Shown here piece by piece: positions 37,629 through 45,134 of a stretch of DNA of 64,000 nt. The notes under the pieces are model-generated. The model had not been told where the DNA came from. It saw only the letters and a list, made by a program, of their open reading frames with translations, and did not search any database. Source of the DNA: CALXXL01 sp034926605 (GTDB taxonomy: Bacteria; Verrucomicrobiota; Lentisphaeria; Victivallales; Victivallaceae). Position numbers and translations under genes: made by a program. Location of the stretch: the NCBI GenBank assembly GCA_034926605.1, contig JAYFQV010000008.1:3667-67666 (forward strand). Direction: 5' to 3'. Within the stretch, counting starts at the first letter, position 1. Every line of letters begins with the position of its first letter.

Positions 37629-37651
37629 AAAAAAAGCCGCCATACGGCGGC
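37629..37651 (-). terminator. Terminator of the leftward early operon
   Basis: On the minus strand GCCGCC/GGCGGC with a 4-nt loop is followed by TTTTTTT. It lies about 20 nt past the methyltransferase stop and just inside the prophage end. Confidence 0.8.
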
Positions 37652-37669
37652 ATGTGTTGCGATCGGGAG

Positions 37670-38662
37670 TCAGATCAGTATATTAGACAGGCGCCGGGCC
37701 GCGGATTCGGCGATGCGCTCGTCGCGCTCGATCAGGATCGCGCGGCGTCCGGTCTGGATCGCGGCCTCTCCGGTCGATGCGCTGCCGGCGAATGGATCGA
37801 GCACCAGGCCGTCGGGCGGACAACTGGTGGTAATCATATCGGCGATCAGATCGATCGGCTTTTGCGCTGGGTGTATACGCGACCGACAACCGGCCATGAT
37901 CGGCGGATATACCCACAGATCGGTGTACGTGCGCGGTGTTGGCCGATGATACCGCCGCAAACTCTCATACTCCCGCCGCAAACTCTCATACTCCCGCCGC
38001 AAACCTGGCATCAGCGTTTGAGCGGCCTCGTACTGTTCGCGCGTGGGCAATTCCCATTGAGACTCAGCGAGCGCGTGACGCTCAAAAACGTAACGCTTGC
38101 CGGTCATGGCGTGCATCCGATCGCGCAACTCAGATCCGGACAACTCCGCTCCCTTACGGGCCGCCTGAAAATATGCGATCAACGGAGCCATTACCTTGTT
38201 GCGGACGCGCTCGTCGTGGTCGCCATAACCGGAATCGGCGCCAGACATCTCGGCAAAAACGATCCGCTCAGTTTCCGGGAATGGCACGCGCAGCGACGCA
38301 ATCTCGGTATGTCGAGCCCGACCCGGCGCCACCTGTTCGAGGCGGTCACGCTTACACCAGACAATATTTTGGAGTATATGCAGATGATTTTTAGCCGCGC
38401 CGGCGACGGTCTCCAGGTTGGTCGGCCAGCAAAAAATATAAGCGGCGGCATTGTCGCGCAGTCGCGGTACCGCGGCGGTCAGCATCGCCTCCAGCAGCCG
38501 GGAGAGCTCCGCGTTGTCCATGCGATCCCATTGCTCGTCGAGCACGCGGGAATACGGCGGATCAGTCAACAAAAGATCGGCCTGGACATCGAGCGTTGGC
38601 AAGACATCCAGGCATGATCCAAGATATAGTTTTATATTGTTGTTTTCGAAATACGGCTGCAT
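37670..38662 (-). CDS. Phage DNA methyltransferase (N4/N6 type)
   Basis: A 330-residue methylase of the beta-class order. The catalytic DPPY motif comes first (residues 34-37, LLLTDPPYSRV) and the SAM-binding DPFAGSASTGEAA comes near the C-terminus (about 292). The middle holds a variable target domain and a seven-residue tandem repeat (REYESLR). It has no partner nuclease, so it probably protects phage DNA or modifies it against host restriction. It is the last gene of the early operon; its ATG overlaps the gemA stop by one base. The recognition site is unknown. Confidence 0.9.
   Translation of the reverse strand: MQPYFENNNIKLYLGSCLDVLPTLDVQADLLLTDPPYSRVLDEQWDRMDNAELSRLLEAMLTAAVPRLRDNAAAYIFCWPTNLETVAGAAKNHLHILQNIVWCKRDRLEQVAPGRARHTEIASLRVPFPETERIVFAEMSGADSGYGDHDERVRNKVMAPLIAYFQAARKGAELSGSELRDRMHAMTGKRYVFERHALAESQWELPTREQYEAAQTLMPGLRREYESLRREYESLRRYHRPTPRTYTDLWVYPPIMAGCRSRIHPAQKPIDLIADMITTSCPPDGLVLDPFAGSASTGEAAIQTGRRAILIERDERIAESAARRLSNILI
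37952..38004. repeat. 21-bp tandem repeat inside the methyltransferase gene
   Basis: Two exact 21-bp copies (37952-37972 and 37973-37993) are followed by an 11-bp partial copy. Gain or loss of a unit keeps the frame and changes the protein by seven residues (REYESLR) between the catalytic and SAM motifs. Confidence 0.85.
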
Positions 38663-39051
38663 TAAAACGGCACCGGGGCCACTTGGTCGACGCGGCGCTT
38701 GAGCGCCTCGATAGTCTTATACGCCTCGCGATCGCTGAGCGCGGCAAGGCCGGTAATCTTGTCGTTTCCGGATGCCCGGCGGGCGATGGCCAGGAGATAG
38801 TCGACGGTGCGCTGATCGGGGGTGAGATACGGCTTGAGATCATACCACAAGGCCCATATTTTGCGCTCGGTCGCGGACTTCGGCCGCTCGCCGGCCCACC
38901 GGTGGATCGCGGCGACCAGCTTGTCGCGCTGCTCGGCGGTCAGATATGTGCAACTGCCGGCCGAAAATTGCCGCGCGAGCAGATCGCGGTACGCGGCCTC
39001 CGGCATGTGCGCCTGTTTCTGCGCGATCTTGACTGCTGCTACGCTGGCCAT
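38662..39051 (-). CDS. gemA: GemA-like (Mu gp16) protein
   Basis: A 129-residue protein with the DUF1018/GemA pattern: KIAQKQAHMPEAAYRDLL at the start, LTAEQRDKLVAAIHRW in the middle and ALWYDLKPYLTPDQRTVDYLL downstream. In Mu, GemA modulates host gene expression and DNA topology; its mechanism is poorly known. The start at 39051 is chosen over an open upstream extension because the conserved region begins there. It overlaps the methylase by one base and follows a small membrane-protein ORF. Confidence 0.85.
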   Translation of the reverse strand: MASVAAVKIAQKQAHMPEAAYRDLLARQFSAGSCTYLTAEQRDKLVAAIHRWAGERPKSATERKIWALWYDLKPYLTPDQRTVDYLLAIARRASGNDKITGLAALSDREAYKTIEALKRRVDQVAPVPF

Positions 39052-39052
39052 T

Positions 39053-39208
39053 TTACCGCCCACATCCGGAGACATAGCCGCCGATCCACGCGCCCAATAT
39101 TGCAATCAGAATATTCCAGGGAATCTTGACTCCAGTGCGGCCGGCAAAAATTACGATAGCCGCAAACACCCCAAAAGAAATGATAAAATCAACGAGATTT
39201 TTCATCAT
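39053..39208 (-). CDS. Small phage membrane protein, 51 residues
   Basis: It reads MMKNLVDFIISFGVFAAIVI and then has a second hydrophobic segment (NILIAILGAWIGGYV). It overlaps the upstream gene by ATGA and ends 1 nt before gemA. Two short helices suggest a holin-like or accessory membrane role; no motif confirms this. Confidence 0.6.
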   Translation of the reverse strand: MMKNLVDFIISFGVFAAIVIFAGRTGVKIPWNILIAILGAWIGGYVSGCGR

Positions 39209-39351
39209 TCACCGCCTTCCTCATCGCTCCAGGGCAATTCTCCCCGATCATCCAAGCACGCATTACAAAAAACACCGCCCGAGGTAAAACTATATTCCTC
39301 CGGTTCGAACTGTTTTCCACAGTCATCGCAGGTTTCATAATATTGGCTCAT
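39205..39351 (-). CDS. Small zinc-ribbon phage protein
   Basis: A 48-residue protein with two CxxC knuckles (CDDCGKQF and FCNACLDD), a classic short zinc ribbon. The start MSQYYE is preceded by GGGAGG. It overlaps its neighbours on both sides by 3-4 nt, in keeping with a tightly packed phage operon. A nucleic-acid or protein-binding role is likely. Confidence 0.7.
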   Translation of the reverse strand: MSQYYETCDDCGKQFEPEEYSFTSGGVFCNACLDDRGELPWSDEEGGE

Positions 39352-39779
39352 TGGTTGCCTCCCTCGGCCAGTAGCCGGTCGATGGCGGCGGCGATCAGCG
39401 CGCCGGCTTTTTCGAGATCGCGCAGTTGGGTGGACGGCCTGAACCAATGCCATGACCACGGCCACAGCGCAGACAAGTCGCGGCGGCTCCGGCCGGTGCT
39501 GGAAATCGCATATATGGCACCAGCGAGAGCAAGATCATCACGGCCATGGCGGCGGTCATGTTTGGCGTCAAACCCTTCCACCTCTATCTGCCTCCACCGC
39601 TCGGCCATGATCCGGTACGCGCCCTGGTTGACGTGATCCAGTTGCGCGATTATGCAGTTTAGTTCATATCCTACATCGACACGCGCGGTGCTCTCCGGCT
39701 CCGCGTCGCATACCATCGGCGGCACATCCAGCGCGAGTTTTTCGCGGATCATCTTGAGCTGCTCTAAAACAGTAGTCAT
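39348..39779 (-). CDS. Conserved phage protein of unknown function
   Basis: A 143-residue protein. The segment RWRQIEVEGFDAKHD, then DDLALAGAIYAI, then WPWSWHWFRPS and DLEKAGALIAAAIDRL is a pattern seen in many unrelated phages and prophages. The function of that family is unknown to me. It lies in the middle of the early operon. Confidence 0.75.
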   Translation of the reverse strand: MTTVLEQLKMIREKLALDVPPMVCDAEPESTARVDVGYELNCIIAQLDHVNQGAYRIMAERWRQIEVEGFDAKHDRRHGRDDLALAGAIYAISSTGRSRRDLSALWPWSWHWFRPSTQLRDLEKAGALIAAAIDRLLAEGGNQ

Positions 39780-39800
39780 AACACTACCCTCCTTTTTTTG

Positions 39801-40106
39801 TTAAAACCACTTTATAATCGCGGCACAAACGGGAATTTCCCGGCCGTGTTTTTTGATAATTTCCTTGGCTGTGGCGATCTCGGCCGGGCTCGGATTATTG
39901 GCGATCTGGATATATCCGGAGCGGTCGCCGCCGGAGTGTCCGCAGCAGCTGCCGACCGTGACCACGCCGGCGTTATTGATCTCCTGGATCAGGTCGGCGA
40001 TACACGCGTCCACGCAGACGGTGTGTTTTTCGCCGTTGTGGCAGAGATCGATCTGGCGTTCAGCCCGCTGGCCGACCTGTTTATTATAGGAGCGACAGTT
40101 GCACAT
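39801..40106 (-). CDS. Cysteine-rich phage protein
   Basis: A 101-residue protein with seven cysteines (CNC at 2-4, then VCVDACIADLI and VGSCCGHSGG). The DACIADLI...SCCGH arrangement recurs in phage early regions. Metal binding is plausible but not shown. GAGGTATT precedes the ATG. The first 23 nt overlap the end of the upstream gene. Confidence 0.7.
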   Translation of the reverse strand: MCNCRSYNKQVGQRAERQIDLCHNGEKHTVCVDACIADLIQEINNAGVVTVGSCCGHSGGDRSGYIQIANNPSPAEIATAKEIIKKHGREIPVCAAIIKWF

Positions 40107-40365
40107 GATAATACCTCAAATAAAGACGATAAAGAGCGTCCTCTGCATAGTAATAAGGGGCTCCTGTTTGGCGACTCAAATTTTCGGCGGCAATGCTTAT
40201 TTCGGTTGGGATATCCGTATTAAGATGAAGAAAAACCGTAGGGCGCATATAAAGCGGCTCCATGTAAATGGTCAATGGCTCCTTTACCTGAATTGGAGCG
40301 AAGCTCACGGGTTCCCGCCGAGCAAAAACCTCGCGCCTTAATCGCTTACGATCTTGGCTATTCAC
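40084..40365 (-). CDS. Phage hypothetical protein
   Basis: A 93-residue protein starting at GTG 40365 with GGAGG 6-10 nt upstream. Its N-terminus is very basic (KRLRREVFARRE) and its C-terminal half is aromatic (PYYYAEDALYRLYLRYY). It overlaps both neighbours. I do not recognise it. Confidence 0.6.
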   Translation of the reverse strand: MNSQDRKRLRREVFARREPVSFAPIQVKEPLTIYMEPLYMRPTVFLHLNTDIPTEISIAAENLSRQTGAPYYYAEDALYRLYLRYYHVQLSLL

Positions 40366-40636
40366 CCCACGCCTCCTTTATCAGACTGGCCAGCGGCGGC
40401 AGATCGGCAGGCCCCAGGTTACTCAGTGGAGACAGGCGATACTCTGCCGCGATGAGTCCATTAACTATATCCGTATAGATTTGCCACCCGCATCCGGCCT
40501 CCGACGTGATACGTTTGGCACAATCATTTGCCGCGGGGCACCCGCGGCAGCTCTCGCGGCCGTCGTGTCTTTCGCGCGACGCCCTGATGTGCCTACCGTC
40601 GCGGTGGCTGAAACTCTCCTCAATCGTGAAACCCAT
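40358..40636 (-). CDS. Phage hypothetical protein with a cysteine cluster
   Basis: A 92-residue protein with CRGCPAANDCAKRI and a later GCGWQIY, which could bind zinc or an Fe-S cluster. It starts 2 nt after the mu B-like gene, with GGAGGTGTGAG upstream. No family is recognised. Confidence 0.6.
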   Translation of the reverse strand: MGFTIEESFSHRDGRHIRASRERHDGRESCRGCPAANDCAKRITSEAGCGWQIYTDIVNGLIAAEYRLSPLSNLGPADLPPLASLIKEAWGE

Positions 40637-40637
40637 C

Positions 40638-41666
40638 TCACACCTCCGGCCAGACGCCGCCGGACTTGCGCCAGACGACAGCGGCCTTAAGATCGTCGAC
40701 GGTCAGTTTCCGGTGCTCGCTCTCGGCGAAAGCGCGAGCCTTGCGCAAGTCCTCGAAAAGCACGCGCAACTTACCGTCGCGTTTGATCGCCGTGGCGTAG
40801 GCGTAATCGACAAGTCGGTCGTCCGCCTCCGGAATGAATGACCGGCAAATCTCGGCCACCTCGCTGCGGAAAATCCGATCGGGAATTTCGACGGAGAACA
40901 TGATGCGGCCGATGAACTGCTCGAAGAAGTCGGCGCGGCGGCCGTTGCGCATATCCCGAAGATAAACGTCTGTAAAGATCAGCGCGATGCCGCATCCCTT
41001 TTGGTCGTGGATGTCGCGCACCAGCTCCAGCGCGCAGTTGTTGGTCTGGCCGGACGGCAGCAGAAACCCCGCCTCGTCGAAGATCAGCACGTTGCGCGGT
41101 GTTATCTCACGCATGAGCTTCTGCGCCAGCTCCTGAGTGGTGCAGCCGGTCTTGGCGATGCCGAAGTGGTCGACCAGCAGCTGCAAAATCGACTTCGGCG
41201 TCGCGCCCGACGGCACGCGCAAATACTTGGTCTGGCCGTGATTGTTGAGTCTTGCCCAGTGCATCGCGGTGTAGCTTTTACCGCGGCCGGTCGGCCCGGT
41301 AACAGTGACCAGCGCCGAGTTGTCCCGGGCGTAGTCGAGCGCCTCGCGTATTCGAGTCGTCACGATCGTATCGACCAGCGGCATTTTTTGCGCGACTTGA
41401 ACGCGCAGTTGGGCGATAATCTCCATGAGCGGCGCCAGATCGACCTCTGATTTGCCGATAAAAACGCTGTATAAAAATGCCCACTCCAGCCCGGTGGCCC
41501 GCTCGATCTCGTGACGCGAGGCGCCCAACACATCGTGCGAATACCCCCACAACCACTCGAGCTGGCACTGTTCCGCCGCGGAATAGCGGCGAATGCCCGC
41601 GCGGAACTGCGCCGCGCGCACCATCATGGTGTCATACCCATAACCCACGCCCTGCTTAATAGTCAT
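40638..41666 (-). CDS. MuB-like transposition ATPase
   Basis: A 342-residue AAA+ ATPase. Residues 1-90 include a helix-turn-helix-like region and the core starts near 110. Walker A is GPTGRGKS (about 124-131) and Walker B is NVLIFDEAGF (about 192). MuB binds target DNA and delivers it to the MuA transpososome, and it gives target immunity. Its position just downstream of the transposase, with an 11-nt overlap, matches all Mu-like phages. It is related in type to TnsC/IstB ATPases. Confidence 0.9.
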   Translation of the reverse strand: MTIKQGVGYGYDTMMVRAAQFRAGIRRYSAAEQCQLEWLWGYSHDVLGASRHEIERATGLEWAFLYSVFIGKSEVDLAPLMEIIAQLRVQVAQKMPLVDTIVTTRIREALDYARDNSALVTVTGPTGRGKSYTAMHWARLNNHGQTKYLRVPSGATPKSILQLLVDHFGIAKTGCTTQELAQKLMREITPRNVLIFDEAGFLLPSGQTNNCALELVRDIHDQKGCGIALIFTDVYLRDMRNGRRADFFEQFIGRIMFSVEIPDRIFRSEVAEICRSFIPEADDRLVDYAYATAIKRDGKLRVLFEDLRKARAFAESEHRKLTVDDLKAAVVWRKSGGVWPEV

Positions 41667-43518
41667 CGTCCTGATCCCTCCTGTAGTTGTTGGTCACAAA
41701 ATTATGGAATCCCGAAATATCCACATCGGCGTCCGCGGCCGGCAGCGCCGGCGCGGCGGTCTTGGCGGGCGGCTCCGGCTCCGGAGCGGGAGCGCCGAGC
41801 ACATGGTGATCGTAGCGATGAGATGCGCCTTTGACGCTGACCACGCTGCCGACCTTGGCCAGAGCATCCCCCGCCGCCGCCCGGAACAGCTCGCTCGGGC
41901 TGACCAGATGCAGCCCGCCGGTGGCGGCGTCGATCATGGTGTAAACCTGTTTGACCTCGCGGCGCTGACGCGCCATCTCGGCTGCGATCGCCTCGCGCGC
42001 GGCCGGATCGTCGAGCGCCAGCGCCTTGATTGCCCGGCGCGTCCGCGCCTCGCAGATCAGCCGCCCGGCGAGATCAAAAACCACCAGACGGTCGCGGTCG
42101 AGCCGGTCGACTTTCAGTAACACCTTTTCGCCGATCCGCGGGAAAAGATCATCGTTAAAATAGCCGATCTTGTTAAGCTCGACGGCCGGGCCGCGCTTGA
42201 CCTGTCGCACCGCCACCGGCAGCAGGAACGCAAACGGCAGCCGCTCGGCCGGTACCGCCGGACGCGCTGGACGCGATTGCCAGACGTCGAGCGGCGTGTG
42301 ACCGTCGAGGATTTTGCCGCGGCGCGGCGTGCGGTGATAGGTGTCCAGCCAGTCCGCAAACGCCGCGCAAAACTCTTGCAGGCTCGGCAGCTGCTCTGGA
42401 TGGCGCTCGAACCAGTTGGCCGCTTGCGAACGGTCGGACGGTTTACTGCCGAGATAATCCGCAAACGACTTGTCAAACTCTTGCATCATGTCGCGGAAGC
42501 AGCGTTCGATGGTTTTCGCGCGCGCATTATATGGTATAGCGTTTATGAGTTGGATGCCCAACTCCTTGAAAATGCTTTGCCCCTCGAGCGGCTTGCTGAA
42601 ACCTGCCTTGCAGTAATCGGAACCGTTGTCGCAGTAGGCGATGGCCGGCGGCACATTGCCGGTATTGTGCAGATAAAGCCCGAGCGTGTCGATCAGGTTT
42701 TCGCTGCTGATCGCGCTGTCGGTGATCCAGTAGGCGGCCATGTACCAGCTGCGCGCGTCCATCATGCCGGCGATCGTGGGGCGGCGCGCCACCCAGCGCT
42801 GACCGGCCTCATCCCACACCCTGATCCGGGTATCGAACGTGCGCGAATCGCAAACCACGCACTCGCCCGGGTAGACCTCGCCCCAGCTGCGCTCCACGAA
42901 AGACCCGAACTTGTTTTTAAGCGCCACTTCGCCCTCGCGGGCCAGCACCACCATCTTTTTATCGAGCTGGTCGATCCGCCAGCGCAGCTGGGCGTAGCTG
43001 GGGATGATCGCGGCCGGGTCTTCCCGGCGCAGTTTTTCGGCGGCCATTTTGTAGCATTTGGTTATCGGCAGGCGGTTGCGGTTGAGGTAAAAAGCCTGGG
43101 CATAGCGCCAGAATCGCGCATCGCCGGACTTGTCACGCACTCCGGACGCGTAGCGATCGGTCAGAGCCTCGAGCTCTTTGCCGGGGTGGGCCTTGGCGCG
43201 GCTGCGCCACTGGCGATAATTGGGGTAATTGAGAGCCGAGCTGCCGCCTTTGCCGGCGGTGGTCAGCAGTGGGAACTCGAGCGCGTGGTTCAGCGCCACA
43301 AACTCTACCGCCGACTGGTCGTTTTTGCCATACTGGATTTTCGCTTGCCGAACCAGCTGCAGAAAGCGCCACCGCTCGGCCGCCAGCTGGCGGTACTCGG
43401 ACGGCGCGGCCTCGGCTGCGGCCGGAACCTCGGGCGCGGATGCCCGGGCAACGGCCGAACTGCCCGGCTTTTTGACGACCGGCAGTAAACTTTTTTTAAC
43501 TAAATCACCGAAAAGCAT
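41656..43518 (-). CDS. MuA-like DDE transposase
   Basis: A 620-residue transposase. The catalytic acids can be placed in the RNase-H core: Asp in CVVCDSRTFD (about residue 214), Asp in IAYCDNGSDYC (about 297) and Glu in KTIERCFRDM (about 338). The last two are about 40 residues apart (DDE spacing). An N-terminal helical DNA-binding part (1-200) and a C-terminal beta-barrel plus MuB-contact tail follow the Mu plan, although the Mu N-terminal enhancer-binding domain is not obvious. It catalyses integration and replicative transposition. GGGGAA precedes the ATG. Confidence 0.93.
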   Translation of the reverse strand: MLFGDLVKKSLLPVVKKPGSSAVARASAPEVPAAAEAAPSEYRQLAAERWRFLQLVRQAKIQYGKNDQSAVEFVALNHALEFPLLTTAGKGGSSALNYPNYRQWRSRAKAHPGKELEALTDRYASGVRDKSGDARFWRYAQAFYLNRNRLPITKCYKMAAEKLRREDPAAIIPSYAQLRWRIDQLDKKMVVLAREGEVALKNKFGSFVERSWGEVYPGECVVCDSRTFDTRIRVWDEAGQRWVARRPTIAGMMDARSWYMAAYWITDSAISSENLIDTLGLYLHNTGNVPPAIAYCDNGSDYCKAGFSKPLEGQSIFKELGIQLINAIPYNARAKTIERCFRDMMQEFDKSFADYLGSKPSDRSQAANWFERHPEQLPSLQEFCAAFADWLDTYHRTPRRGKILDGHTPLDVWQSRPARPAVPAERLPFAFLLPVAVRQVKRGPAVELNKIGYFNDDLFPRIGEKVLLKVDRLDRDRLVVFDLAGRLICEARTRRAIKALALDDPAAREAIAAEMARQRREVKQVYTMIDAATGGLHLVSPSELFRAAAGDALAKVGSVVSVKGASHRYDHHVLGAPAPEPEPPAKTAAPALPAADADVDISGFHNFVTNNYRRDQDDDY

Positions 43519-43554
43519 TTTATTCCCCGTTTGCTTTTGTTGATTATTAAATAC

Positions 43555-44274
43555 TTACAACTTTTCTTGGTGCTCTTTGATTGCCTGGTCGATCGCGTCC
43601 AGGCTGGTCAGGACGCCCGCCTTGAGCTGTTGAAGCGCGGCGAGGCTGTCCGCGTCGGGATGGGCGAGGTAATACTCCGCCGCGCCGCCGATCAACCCGA
43701 ACCCGAGCCGGAGGCATGATTGCGCGCGTTCCGCGCTGGCTGCGGCGGCGGAGAATACGTTTTCGGCGGCATCTTCGTGCTCATCGAGAAACGAGATCAT
43801 CGCGTCGATGCCGGGCAGGTTGAGCTGCACCGCGCGGGCGGCGGGCTGCTCGTGCAGCCACTCCGCCACGGCGGCGCGCACCTGGTCGCGGCTCATCCGC
43901 GCCAGCGTCGGGTTGACACGGACGAAATTGCCCATCTCGGTGGCTGGGACGCGAGTGAGCGGTACCAGCTTATTATATGCGAGGCTGAAAAGCAGTTTAT
44001 AGTGTTGCAATGCAACACTCCCGCCGATCGCGCGAACGTCCAGCAGCATATCGCCGACGGCGCGGAGATGATGGAGATAACTGCCGCCCAGCCCAAGCTC
44101 GTCCGCCGCCCAGTCGGCCCACCCGGCGGGGTTATGCCGCTTTGCGGCGGCGACGATCACCGCCAGCGTCTGGGTCTGACGCGCCGCAAAAGCCAGCAGC
44201 TCGCGGGCGGACGCGGTCAGCTCCTCGAGTGTCTCGGGGATAATCCCCCCGGCGATGGCGGTAAGATCGATCAT
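43555..44274 (-). CDS. Phage early protein containing one 19-bp palindrome
   Basis: A 239-residue, mostly helical protein. The segment GWADWAADELGLGGSYLHHL looks like a helix-turn-helix or a DUF3102-type region. It starts with an ATGA overlap with gam and lies 36 nt before the transposase. The gene carries one copy of the palindrome AGTGTTGCA-A-TGCAACACT, read as SVALQH. Function unknown; a DNA-binding role is possible from the motif and the context. Confidence 0.7.
   Translation of the reverse strand: MIDLTAIAGGIIPETLEELTASARELLAFAARQTQTLAVIVAAAKRHNPAGWADWAADELGLGGSYLHHLRAVGDMLLDVRAIGGSVALQHYKLLFSLAYNKLVPLTRVPATEMGNFVRVNPTLARMSRDQVRAAVAEWLHEQPAARAVQLNLPGIDAMISFLDEHEDAAENVFSAAAASAERAQSCLRLGFGLIGGAAEYYLAHPDADSLAALQQLKAGVLTSLDAIDQAIKEHQEKL
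44001..44019. repeat. 19-bp palindrome, isolated copy
   Basis: AGTGTTGCA, A, TGCAACACT: perfect 9-bp arms. It is the same element as the four copies at 45.6-46.0 kb, but in a different gene and about 1.6 kb away. Confidence 0.85.
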
Positions 44275-44777
44275 CTGCGGGCCTCCTCGTCGAGCGCGGC
44301 GGTGTCCACTTTATAACTGGCAATATCACCCTCGGAGATTCGCGCGCCGGGAACCTCGAGCCCGCCGCCGATGGCCTCGCAAATCTGTTTGGCTTTGAGC
44401 TTGATCTTGGTCTCGCAAAAATCGTGACCGCCTTGCCGGGCAAAATCAATTACCGCCTGGCGATCGGAGATCACCAGCTTGCTGGCGTGTTTGAGTCCAT
44501 AGGTGCCGAAGATCGTTTTGCGGCTTCGCGGCTTGCGGAACCGCTCCGGGCACGCGACGATGTAAGCTGCCAGTTTTGCCTTGTACATATCAAGCTCGGT
44601 GCGGAGCTGCTCGGTCTCGCGATCGTAGTTGTCCTTGAGTTCGGCGATCTTTTTGTCGAGCGCGGCGGCTTTTCGCTTGGCTTGCACTTCGCGGAGTGCG
44701 AGCTCGCGGAAAAGCGCGTCGGCCTCCTCGATCGTCAGTTGCTTGCGGCTGTCGGCCAAATGGACGGGAGTAGTCAT
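44271..44777 (-). CDS. gam: Gam-like host-nuclease inhibitor
   Basis: A 168-residue product starting at the internal ATG 44777, which has a good GAGGG 5-9 nt upstream. The length is close to Mu Gam (174). Residues 25-75 form a long coiled-coil (RELALREVQAKRKAAALDKK), and the C-terminal half is conserved in the family (FGTYGLKHASKLVI). Gam binds double-stranded DNA ends and shields them from exonucleases such as RecBCD; it is a Ku-like protein. The same frame stays open upstream for 119 more codons, so a longer form may also be made. Confidence 0.85.
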   Translation of the reverse strand: MTTPVHLADSRKQLTIEEADALFRELALREVQAKRKAAALDKKIAELKDNYDRETEQLRTELDMYKAKLAAYIVACPERFRKPRSRKTIFGTYGLKHASKLVISDRQAVIDFARQGGHDFCETKIKLKAKQICEAIGGGLEVPGARISEGDIASYKVDTAALDEEARR

Positions 44778-45134
44778 ATTGCCCTCATGAGTGATTTTGA
44801 CATATTGAGATTGTACAACATAAATCCGCGCGCCGAACCATCCGATGCGCGTGATTAGAGATCCGCCGCGGTAAAACGGCCCGGATATGCCGAATGTGTC
44901 CGGTGGAGCGACAAACTCGAAATCGTTGGCCATTGCCTCGTGTTTCGCAATGGATTCTTTGCGGTAGAAGCGTACTGTTTCGATGTTCGGCACGGCGGCC
45001 AGGAACGTATGGCCGGCGCACTGCCGCGTGTGCTGCGAATACGACAAGACACACATCATAAGCTCGCCCTCGGGCGGGCGGCCGGGTAGCCACCACCGGA
45101 GCCACCGGAACCAGTTTTTTAGCCGCCGAATCAT
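44271..45134 (-). CDS. Extended Gam ORF with a unique 119-residue N-terminus
   Basis: The frame starting at ATG 45134 overlaps the previous stop by ATGA, the usual coupling in this operon. It runs without a stop into gam to give 287 residues. The added part begins with a Trp/Arg-rich segment (RRLKNWFRWLRWWLPGRP) and continues as a compact domain I do not recognise. Either a separate small gene lost its stop and fused to gam, or both forms are made from one message through the internal ribosome site at 44777. Confidence 0.6.
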   Translation of the reverse strand: MIRRLKNWFRWLRWWLPGRPPEGELMMCVLSYSQHTRQCAGHTFLAAVPNIETVRFYRKESIAKHEAMANDFEFVAPPDTFGISGPFYRGGSLITRIGWFGARIYVVQSQYVKITHEGNMTTPVHLADSRKQLTIEEADALFRELALREVQAKRKAAALDKKIAELKDNYDRETEQLRTELDMYKAKLAAYIVACPERFRKPRSRKTIFGTYGLKHASKLVISDRQAVIDFARQGGHDFCETKIKLKAKQICEAIGGGLEVPGARISEGDIASYKVDTAALDEEARR

